From the IMG/VR virus record IMGVR_UViG_3300042691_003755, positions 1-23,962 of that record: a stretch of 23,962 nucleotides of DNA; one strand, written 5' to 3'. Position numbers and translations under genes: made by a program. Source of the DNA: a virus. Position 1 is the first letter of the stretch. Each line of letters opens with the position of its first letter. The notes under the pieces are model-generated. The model saw only the letters and a list, made by a program, of their open reading frames with translations, did not search any database and was not told the origin of the DNA. Shown piece after piece: positions 15,636 to 21,488 of the stretch.

Positions 15636-16568
15636 TCAGCTCACCACGATCGAGATTTCGTCATTGCCCGCCGTGCTCGGCACGAAGGTCATCGGCACGC
15701 TCAGCATATGAATGCCGTTCGCGTCCTGGTACGTCGGCGGTCCAAGCGAGACCCGGCTCGAGGTGACCTGCACCCGGTTGCCTGCGACGGTGCCGTGCGT
15801 CACCTGGAAGTTGCCGATCGTCGTGGCCAGAGCGGCCGCGAAGTAGTCCTTGCCGGCGATCGTCGGAGCCTCGAGCACCACAGTGCCGCTCACCTGGCGA
15901 TCCGTCATCAGAACGTCCTCGGCGCCCACCAGCATGCGGTAATTCACCGCGTTGCCGAAGTTGATCTCGGCCGACTGCATCGCGCCTGAGTACGAGTGCA
16001 GCTGGAACCCGGTCGTGTTGTCCGAGTTGGCCGCGAGCGGCGTCTGGAACGCGGTGTACGTCGGGCTGGGCAGAGCCGTGTCGGTCGGCGCGTTGTACAG
16101 GCCCGTGAAGCTGAACCGATACACCGGGATCTGGCCCACCTGCAGGCTGATCTGCACATTGCCGCGAGCGCCGGTCACCTTGTGGAGCACGCCGTCGACG
16201 TTGTAGTAGATCGTCACCGACCCGAATGAGGCAGAGACCGGCGCATAGGTCACCGACACGCCCGCCGAAGTCGTTGCGGCCATACCACACGCGAGGAGCA
16301 GCGGGCCGTAAGCCGGAGCCGTGCCAGCGGTGCCGGATCCGGCGACCTCGACCTCGAACTCGCAGGTCACATGCGCTCCGGCCACCAGCTGCTCGCTGGC
16401 GCCCAGGTACGGACGGACCAGGTCGCGGCCGACGATCTCGGAATTCTGCGGCGTGATCGACAGGTTCCGCACAAGGACCGCATTTGCGGCCCCGGTCGGC
16501 GTCGGATCCGTGCCGTAGGTGACTTCGGTTTTTGCGAGGATCACTCGCTTGCGGCTCAACAAAGGCAT
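15636..16568 (-). CDS. Tail tube protein (major tail protein, gpV-like role)
   Basis: 310 residues, resembling the phage tail tube protein family with Phage_tube_2-type features. It starts MPLLSRKRVILAKTEVTYGTDPTPTGAANA, a typical opening in which a YGTDPTPT-like motif follows the first strand. It continues with alternating beta strands and ends in VPMTFVPSTAGNDEISIVVS. The protein would form hexameric rings stacked along the tape measure. It is longer than lambda V (246). The ATG has GAGG about 6 nt upstream; a 27-nt gap separates it from the terminator gene. This gene is among the most GC-rich in the window. Confidence 0.9.
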   Translation of the reverse strand: MPLLSRKRVILAKTEVTYGTDPTPTGAANAVLVRNLSITPQNSEIVGRDLVRPYLGASEQLVAGAHVTCEFEVEVAGSGTAGTAPAYGPLLLACGMAATTSAGVSVTYAPVSASFGSVTIYYNVDGVLHKVTGARGNVQISLQVGQIPVYRFSFTGLYNAPTDTALPSPTYTAFQTPLAANSDNTTGFQLHSYSGAMQSAEINFGNAVNYRMLVGAEDVLMTDRQVSGTVVLEAPTIAGKDYFAAALATTIGNFQVTHGTVAGNRVQVTSSRVSLGPPTYQDANGIHMLSVPMTFVPSTAGNDEISIVVS

Positions 16569-16595
16569 GATGACCTCGCTATCAGTATGCGAATT

Positions 16596-17069
16596 TTAAC
16601 TCAGAGCATTGAGGGTGGTGCGGTATGTGACGGTATATTCAACCGATACCACACCCGCCGGTTGATCTGCTTCCAATGATTCCCAGCTCGTCGCGCCAGG
16701 CACAATGTCGGTGACGTAGCCGCCCAACGTGGTGTCCACCAGCAGGCGCTCGTGCACGTCCATAATGATCGGATCCGCGATCTGGTCTGGCACTGCACCT
16801 CGGACGATTACCGAGACGCGCACGATCATGGTCCACTGCAGTGTGCCCAGCGTGTCCTGCTCGGCGTTGTCGGCCGATGGTTCAACAACGATCGCAGGCG
16901 ATTCGTTGCGGGCCAAAGGCTCAACCCGGCTGCGATACACGCGACCGCTCACGTTGATCGTTGGCGTCAACAGCAGGGCAATGCGGGCAAGGATCTGTTC
17001 TCTTCTGCTCACCATCCAGATCCTATAAACGCCTGTCGTGAAGTTGAGGTCCAGTGTCTCACCGGCCAT
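16596..17069 (-). CDS. Tail terminator / tail completion protein candidate (gpU-like position)
   Basis: 157 residues with a terminator-type pattern: an N-terminal helix (REQILARIALLLT), then VEPLARNESPAIVVEP, a beta strand WTMIVRVSVIVRG and a C-terminal VVSVEYTVTYRTT. Such proteins form a hexamer that caps the tube and joins it to the head. It is the only candidate between gpFII and the tube, where lambda has Z and U. Two starts look possible: ATG 17069 (AGAAGG about 7 nt upstream) and ATG 17015 (AGGA about 5 nt upstream). The first 16 residues (MAGETLDLNFTTGVYR) are not needed for the fold and match the 41-aa mini-gene, so the shorter form of 139 residues may be the true terminator. Confidence 0.75.
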   Translation of the reverse strand: MAGETLDLNFTTGVYRIWMVSRREQILARIALLLTPTINVSGRVYRSRVEPLARNESPAIVVEPSADNAEQDTLGTLQWTMIVRVSVIVRGAVPDQIADPIIMDVHERLLVDTTLGGYVTDIVPGATSWESLEADQPAGVVSVEYTVTYRTTLNALS

Positions 17070-17071
17070 CC

Positions 17072-17356
17072 TCAGACCTTCTGCAAGTAGACCACTTTGA
17101 ATGCGCCATCATCTTGCAGGCGCACCTCTCGAACCGTGTATGCAACGCCAGCCACGGTCAGCGAACTGCCGTAGCCCAGCGATGGATAGACGCTCGCTTT
17201 GATCGTCAGCGCGTAATCAGTGCTGATGATCATGTTGCCCGCGATGATCTCGCTGGGCATATCCAAAATGCCGGTGGTCGCAGTCGTGCCATTAGTGACA
17301 GCCACCGCGAACTCGGTGGTCTGCAGGAACACGTCCAGATTCTCACTGAGCGCCAC
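17072..17356 (-). CDS. Head-tail joining protein, gpFII-like
   Basis: 94 residues with a GTG start at 17356-17354 that overlaps the end of the 62-aa gene by 14 nt; AGAGG about 8 nt upstream supports it. The C-terminal half (SLTVAGVAYTVREVRLQDDGAFKVVYLQ) shows the beta pattern of gpFII-type joining proteins, in which a short VxxVxxDDxG hairpin is characteristic. The middle contains GILDMPSEIIAGNMIISTDYALTI. In lambda, FII binds the head after DNA packaging and gives the docking surface for the tail. It is slightly shorter than lambda FII (117), with the N-terminal extension reduced. Position between capsid and terminator genes agrees. Confidence 0.82.
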   Translation of the reverse strand: MALSENLDVFLQTTEFAVAVTNGTTATTGILDMPSEIIAGNMIISTDYALTIKASVYPSLGYGSSLTVAGVAYTVREVRLQDDGAFKVVYLQKV

Positions 17357-17531
17357 GCTTACGGCCTCTGCGTTTCTGCGGTTGCACCACTTCAGGCTTG
17401 GCTTGCGTGATTAAGCGAGCCTTGCCCACCTCAATCAAAATCTCAGCATCAGCGTCAGATATCTCCTGCTGAGTGCCGGCCTTGACCAGCCTTCCATCTG
17501 CCATCGTCGTGCTGAGAATCAAGACGCGCAT
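17343..17531 (-). CDS. Small capsid-adjacent protein, unknown function
   Basis: 62 residues: MRVLILSTTMADGRLVKAGTQQEISDADAEILIEVGKARLI, then a very basic end (KRRGRKRGAQ). Small proteins with a beta-strand start, the ISDADAEILI helix and a lysine/arginine tail often lie between the capsid and head-tail connector genes of tailed phages. The tail may bind DNA or the capsid. Its ATG follows a strong hairpin (17538-17561) with no normal Shine-Dalgarno sequence, so its expression may be controlled by that structure. A second ATG at 17504 is possible. I do not know its function. Confidence 0.8.
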   Translation of the reverse strand: MRVLILSTTMADGRLVKAGTQQEISDADAEILIEVGKARLITQAKPEVVQPQKRRGRKRGAQ

Positions 17532-17537
17532 GCGAAA

Positions 17538-17578
17538 CGGGCCGAGGTTTCCCCCGGCCCGCCTAGTCTTTTCGACTA
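17538..17578 (-). promoter_or_regulatory. Double hairpin between capsid gene and the 62-aa gene
   Basis: Two adjacent inverted repeats fill the short gap after the capsid stop (17581-17579). The first, TAGTC/GACTA with a 5-nt loop (17564-17578), begins right after the stop. The second pairs CGGGCCGAGG (17538-17547) with CCCCGGCCCG (17552-17561) with one A-C mismatch and a 4-nt loop. On the minus strand only three T follow, so it is not a classic rho-independent terminator. It ends 6 nt before the next ATG. It may stop or trim the mRNA downstream of the highly expressed capsid message, or mask the next start. Confidence 0.6.
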
Positions 17579-18829
17579 TCAGGCGATGTCAGCGTCGCCG
17601 TAGCAGAAGGACACTGCATTGCGAACCGCAATGTCGATGTCCTGCAGCGCCACGACGCGGACCGTGCCGGCGGTCGAACCGGAGTACGGATCAACCATCA
17701 GGTCAAGGCCAGCCCACATGCCGATGAGCAGGTCAGCAAAGTTGCCAAAGAACACGTCGCCGGCGGTCACCTGGTTCGAGGTCTCAGTGCGATAGCCGTT
17801 GACCGTGTTGCCAGGCTCCCACACGAACTGAGCCGTGTTGGTCGCTTTCTCGGTGGTCTTCAGAGCACCGCGCTGCGCCGGGTTGAACAGGTAGACCATC
17901 GTGCCGATATCGGCGTTGTCGGTCGCAACCTCGGTCTCCATCGCCACCAACTCCGCAAACGTCGGGTTAGTCGCAGCGAAGTCCTTGGTGTTGACGCCAG
18001 TCTGGTTTTTGATACCGGTCGGCTGGTTGCTAGAACCAGAGCCGTACAGCGCAGCCGCATCAATCGCAAGCGCGATAACTGACGACAGGTCGCGGCGAAC
18101 CATTGCCTCAACGTCGATCGACGACTGGTTCAGCAAGCGGCGGCTGATATCCGTCCACGCACCGACCGTCTTCGGGTTCATCGTCACCTGCGCTAGGGTC
18201 TGCTGCGACTCGGTCGGAGCCGAGTTCTCAGCCACCCAGTACGCGGTCGCCGCAGCAGACTGCTTAGGGATCGCCACATTGCCCACCAGGCCAGACAGCA
18301 TGGTCGCGCCAGAACGCATCACCACCGCGCGGTTGCGCAGCATCTCGATGAACGAAGCGGCCAACAGGTCGGTGGCGACAGTGAAGCCACCAGCGTTGTT
18401 GGTGCCAGCAGTCAGGTCACGCTTGTTGCGCAGGATCTCGCTGGGCACGAAGATGCCGCGGCTCGACTTGCCGGCAGCTTTGGCACCGGCCTCAGACACC
18501 TCACGCTCAAACGCAGCAGCTTCCCATGCAGCGCGGTCGCCGGGGTTGGCCAGCGCGTTCATGGCGCGGAGGAAGGAATACTCACGAACCTCTTTCTGCG
18601 TGAGGCCGATGTCGGTTTCAGTACCAGTGACAGGTTTCTGTTCCACGGAAATGCTCTCCAGAATAGCGGCGCGGGCCTCGTCAAGGCTCTTGCCAGAATC
18701 AATCAAGGTTCGCGCGAGGTCTTGCTGCTTGAAGCGCTCGCCCAGCGCGGAGATAGAGGCGATACGCGACCGTTCGGCTTCTGCAGCCTGCGTCGCAATC
18801 GTCTGGATATCGACGGTTTGCTCAGACAT
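17579..18829 (-). CDS. Nested internal start: major capsid protein with delta domain alone (416 aa)
   Basis: An in-frame ATG at 18829-18827 (MSEQTVDIQTIATQ) has a strong Shine-Dalgarno sequence GAGGA 4 nt upstream. The context TGAGGACACTATG differs by only one base from the start region of the 124-aa gene (TGAGGACACCATG), a start that is independently supported. The start falls at the protease/capsid boundary, just before the helical delta region. It would give a protein of the usual size for an HK97-type capsid precursor. The long fusion and the short form could then be made together, supplying protease in a small share and capsid in excess, as with lambda C and Nu3. Protein evidence is lacking. 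Confidence 0.6.
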   Translation of the reverse strand: MSEQTVDIQTIATQAAEAERSRIASISALGERFKQQDLARTLIDSGKSLDEARAAILESISVEQKPVTGTETDIGLTQKEVREYSFLRAMNALANPGDRAAWEAAAFEREVSEAGAKAAGKSSRGIFVPSEILRNKRDLTAGTNNAGGFTVATDLLAASFIEMLRNRAVVMRSGATMLSGLVGNVAIPKQSAAATAYWVAENSAPTESQQTLAQVTMNPKTVGAWTDISRRLLNQSSIDVEAMVRRDLSSVIALAIDAAALYGSGSSNQPTGIKNQTGVNTKDFAATNPTFAELVAMETEVATDNADIGTMVYLFNPAQRGALKTTEKATNTAQFVWEPGNTVNGYRTETSNQVTAGDVFFGNFADLLIGMWAGLDLMVDPYSGSTAGTVRVVALQDIDIAVRNAVSFCYGDADIA

Positions 18830-19393
18830 AGTGTCCTCATTGGTGGTTTCGGCAGGCTGTGCCGGTGGATCCTCGCGCGTCAGATTGACCGCGCGCTTCT
18901 CATTGGCCTCCGCCCGGCCGATCCCGACTGTTGGATCGGCAGGAATGGTGACCACTGAAACCTCATAGGCTTCCCAACTTGTCGCCGTGTACGTTGACTG
19001 GCCGGACTTCTTGCTCTCGACCATGTCCATGATGCGATAGCCAAACGACACATTGCGCAGAATGCCGTCGTTGACCAGGCCCATCACCTCGTCGGCTCGA
19101 GCAGTCTTGGCAAACCGTACCTTGGCGTATCCGCGCTTGTCTTTGTCAATCCAGGCACGCTCGACAACACCGACGATCTCGTCCATGTTGTGATTGAACA
19201 GCAGCGGAGCGCCATCGTTCAGCCGCTTGAGATCCGCAGCGCCAGCGTTGTGCGACAGCACTTCATCGCCAAACCAACGCTCGACAGGAAGCTCACTCGA
19301 AAACGGAAACTCCATTGTGCGCGACTCTGCGTCAATGGTAATAGCTTCCGTGGACGCCGCCCGCGTCAGGACCGGCAATTCAAGTTTTTCCAT
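17579..19393 (-). CDS. Fused HK97-type prohead protease and major capsid protein
   Basis: The frame extends to 19411, but the ATG at 19393 (MEKLELPVLTRA; GGGTGA about 6 nt upstream) has a better ribosome binding site than 19411. The product is 604 residues. Residues about 10-165 form an S78 protease: H68 (LFNHNMD), S116 (LRNVSFGYR) and an acidic region WEAYEVSVVTIPADP. A helical linker and delta-like domain runs to about residue 300. An HK97-fold capsid region follows (LTAGTNNAGGFTV, then VAIPKQSAAATAYWVAEN and NQPTGIKNQTG). The protease would remove the delta region during maturation. Fusion of the two occurs in some phages; separate genes are more usual. Portal and terminase are lambda-like, so the head module is mosaic. 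Confidence 0.9.
   Translation of the reverse strand: MEKLELPVLTRAASTEAITIDAESRTMEFPFSSELPVERWFGDEVLSHNAGAADLKRLNDGAPLLFNHNMDEIVGVVERAWIDKDKRGYAKVRFAKTARADEVMGLVNDGILRNVSFGYRIMDMVESKKSGQSTYTATSWEAYEVSVVTIPADPTVGIGRAEANEKRAVNLTREDPPAQPAETTNEDTMSEQTVDIQTIATQAAEAERSRIASISALGERFKQQDLARTLIDSGKSLDEARAAILESISVEQKPVTGTETDIGLTQKEVREYSFLRAMNALANPGDRAAWEAAAFEREVSEAGAKAAGKSSRGIFVPSEILRNKRDLTAGTNNAGGFTVATDLLAASFIEMLRNRAVVMRSGATMLSGLVGNVAIPKQSAAATAYWVAENSAPTESQQTLAQVTMNPKTVGAWTDISRRLLNQSSIDVEAMVRRDLSSVIALAIDAAALYGSGSSNQPTGIKNQTGVNTKDFAATNPTFAELVAMETEVATDNADIGTMVYLFNPAQRGALKTTEKATNTAQFVWEPGNTVNGYRTETSNQVTAGDVFFGNFADLLIGMWAGLDLMVDPYSGSTAGTVRVVALQDIDIAVRNAVSFCYGDADIA
18830..18840 (-). promoter_or_regulatory. 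Internal ribosome binding site for the capsid protein
   Basis: On the minus strand ATGAGGACACT directly precedes the internal ATG. GAGGA matches the 16S rRNA tail well and sits 4 nt from the start. Such a strong match inside a long coding frame is unlikely to be accidental given its place at the domain boundary. Confidence 0.6.
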
Positions 19394-19423
19394 CGTTTCA
19401 CCCGATTGCATAGAGGAATTTTA

Positions 19424-20923
19424 TCAGGTTGGCGTTTCTTCTGCCGCGTCTTCCTCAATGTCCTCCGGCTGCGGCTCGCCGTTCTCCATCGTTTCGTGCG
19501 GATCTGTATCAAACGCCAAGTCCAACGCTTCGGCCATGTCCAGCTCGCGGCGGCGCTGCTGCATCAGATCCTCAAGGTCGCCACCCTGCTGAGCCACGAC
19601 ATCAGCCAACGTCGTAAACCCGCAGCGCACCGCTTCCTTGTACGCGCCCATCTCTTTGGCCGGATCCACCCACTGCCAGCCGCGCGGAATCCAGCGCACC
19701 TCACGGAACGGCGCAGGGTTCAGCTCGTACTGCGCAAGCTGCAGCTCACCCGACAACACCGCCCGGTCAAGCCACTCCTCGAACACCCGGCGATGGAAGC
19801 ATTCGATCATCCAGCTTTGCAGCACGCGCCACTGGTCGCGGTCGTCCAGCAGCGACAGCCGGCTGCTCGAGTAGTTCGACTCCGAGTAATCACGGCTCAG
19901 GGTTGCGTAACTCACCCCAATCCCCGCCGCCATCGACCGCAGCATCGCGCGAACGAACGGCTCGTACTGCCCACCTGGACGCGCCGGCTTGGCTTCCTGG
20001 TACGTCTCACCCGGCAACAAGCGCTCGATCTTGCCCGGCTCAAAGTTCGACACCGGCTGGTCATCCATCGTTACGTCTTGCATCGCGTCGTCTTCAGGCG
20101 ACGTGATAAACCCCATCCGGCAGGCTTCAGCACGGGCCGCGATCACCTCGGCCTCGGTGTAGCCGTTGAGGTGGTGCATGCGCATGATCGCCGACGCGAT
20201 CCACGGGAACCCGCGGGTCTGACCCGGCCGCTCAACCCGGTACAAGTGCAGCACCTCGTCGGCGCTCACGCGCACAGTGCGGCTGTCCGTTGTGCCGGTA
20301 GCTAGCGGGTAGTCGCCAGGGTGCTGCACTCGGAAGTGATACGCGACCGGTCGGCCCCACTGGTCACGCTCGATGCCCATGCGGATGTCGTTGCCGGTGT
20401 TCCGCGCAACTTCGTTCAGATCCACGTCCAGTCGATCGGCTTCGATAACCTCAAGCGAGAGCGGCACGCGCCCACCACCCATCGCCTGGCGCACCATCCG
20501 AATGAACACCTCGCCCGACTCAGCCGCCGACCGAATAGCCAAGCGCTCGATGTCAGCAAACGACAGAATCCCAGCCACATGGCAGTACCGCGCCCGCTTC
20601 CACTTGGCCCAACTGGCCTCGATCGCCGAGTTCGCAGCATCATCCATGCGGCCACCGCGGCGCATGCGCACCGACGCCTGCATGCTGATGCCTTGACCGA
20701 CCACGTTGTTCTCGATCACCCGCAGCGCGTTCCGGACGTAATCGTTGTTCTGCCCGAGGTCTCGAGCACGCTGGCGCAGCGTCTTGAGGTCCTTCCGCAG
20801 GTCAGCGTCCAGCGAGTTGCTGCTAGCCATCCAGTCCGACACCAAGCGGTCGTACACAGCCCCCTGGAACTTGCGGACAACCTTAACCTCAGTCTTGCGC
20901 TTGAACCAATCTCGCCAACCCAT
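19424..20923 (-). CDS. B: Portal protein, lambda gpB-type
   Basis: The frame extends to 20959, but the ATG at 20923-20921 (MGWRDWFKRKTEV) is chosen: it follows the stop of the gpW-like gene by one base (TGAGATG) and has GGGGG about 6 nt upstream. The product is 499 residues. Recognisable family features are RDLGQNNDYVRNALRVIENNVVG near the N-terminus, SGEVFIRMVR, LSLEVIEADRLD, YHFRVQHPGDYP, VLHLYRVERPGQTRGFPWIA, and YSESNYSSSRLSLLDDRDQWRVLQ. The protein forms a dodecameric ring at one vertex through which DNA enters and leaves. The C-terminus is acidic (EDIEEDAAEE). It lies between joining protein and capsid genes, as in lambda B. Confidence 0.94.
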   Translation of the reverse strand: MGWRDWFKRKTEVKVVRKFQGAVYDRLVSDWMASSNSLDADLRKDLKTLRQRARDLGQNNDYVRNALRVIENNVVGQGISMQASVRMRRGGRMDDAANSAIEASWAKWKRARYCHVAGILSFADIERLAIRSAAESGEVFIRMVRQAMGGGRVPLSLEVIEADRLDVDLNEVARNTGNDIRMGIERDQWGRPVAYHFRVQHPGDYPLATGTTDSRTVRVSADEVLHLYRVERPGQTRGFPWIASAIMRMHHLNGYTEAEVIAARAEACRMGFITSPEDDAMQDVTMDDQPVSNFEPGKIERLLPGETYQEAKPARPGGQYEPFVRAMLRSMAAGIGVSYATLSRDYSESNYSSSRLSLLDDRDQWRVLQSWMIECFHRRVFEEWLDRAVLSGELQLAQYELNPAPFREVRWIPRGWQWVDPAKEMGAYKEAVRCGFTTLADVVAQQGGDLEDLMQQRRRELDMAEALDLAFDTDPHETMENGEPQPEDIEEDAAEETPT

Positions 20924-20924
20924 C

Positions 20925-21485
20925 TCAACCCCCGAAACGGACGTACACCGCCCGACCACTGTTCAATCCCTTCGCAATCCGCTCGGCACGGGCTTCCTTC
21001 GCTACATCAGCTTTGAGCTTATTCTCAAGCGCAATCAGGTCCGTCATAGGCATCGATTTCAGCGACCGGTTGCCGATCGTGTACTCGGCCACCGCGCCAC
21101 CCGAGATCTTTGTGCGCATCGCCGCCTGCACGGCCTCAAGGTCAATCTCAGCTTGGCTGCGGCCGTTGTAGTGATTGCCCGCCGCGCCAATGTTGCCGAT
21201 GATGAGCATCGAGCCCTGCTCGAGCGTGAACCGCTCGCCGGCCTTCGTGACGTAGAGCTGATACCAGTGCGGATCCCGCGTCAGCGCTGCGGTCTGCGCC
21301 GTCGATAGCGTGAAGTTCCAGCCGCCGGATCCGTCCGCGACACCGGTGATCGACAGTGCATCATTGCCCGAGTCGTGCTTGATCACAAACGTGCCCACCC
21401 AGCTGGCCGCGCTTGAGTAGTCCGGCGTGACCGGAATATTGAACTTAACCGTGTCGCCGGCGTAGATCGATGCTGGCACGCCCAT
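20925..21485 (-). CDS. gpW-like head-tail joining protein with extra N-terminal beta domain
   Basis: 186 residues, much longer than lambda W (68). Residues about 1-100 form a beta-rich Ig-like or BppU-like domain (GDTVKFNIPVTPDYS, WVGTFVIKH, GGWNFTLS, GSMLIIGNIG). Residues about 110-186 (AEIDLEAVQAAM, GAVAEYTIGNRSLKSMPMTDLIALENKLKAD, and VRFGG at the end) resemble gpW in spacing and pattern: helix, basic beta hairpin, then a second helix. gpW binds inside the portal channel after packaging. The gene is between terminase and portal, as is lambda W. The extra domain could decorate the connector or bind host surfaces, but this is speculation. The ATG is 3 nt after the terminase stop. Confidence 0.8.
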   Translation of the reverse strand: MGVPASIYAGDTVKFNIPVTPDYSSAASWVGTFVIKHDSGNDALSITGVADGSGGWNFTLSTAQTAALTRDPHWYQLYVTKAGERFTLEQGSMLIIGNIGAAGNHYNGRSQAEIDLEAVQAAMRTKISGGAVAEYTIGNRSLKSMPMTDLIALENKLKADVAKEARAERIAKGLNSGRAVYVRFGG

Positions 21486-21488
21486 AGG

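Noticed and set aside
17538-17561. Rho-independent terminator after the capsid gene
   Set aside because: The hairpin is strong but only three T follow on the minus strand; it is therefore listed as a regulatory hairpin instead.
17901-18968. 355-aa open frame on the plus strand over the capsid gene
   Set aside because: It is fully antisense to a strongly supported capsid gene, is rich in S, R and A as expected of antisense frames in GC-rich DNA, and has no family pattern.
19190-20305. 371-aa open frame on the plus strand over the portal gene
   Set aside because: Antisense to the portal gene, extremely rich in R, H, L and P, with no recognisable domains. Long antisense frames are common here because of codon bias.
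20924-20959. 12-residue extension of the portal
   Set aside because: It overlaps the gpW-like gene, while the ATG at 20923 has GGGGG at a good distance and lies one base after the stop.
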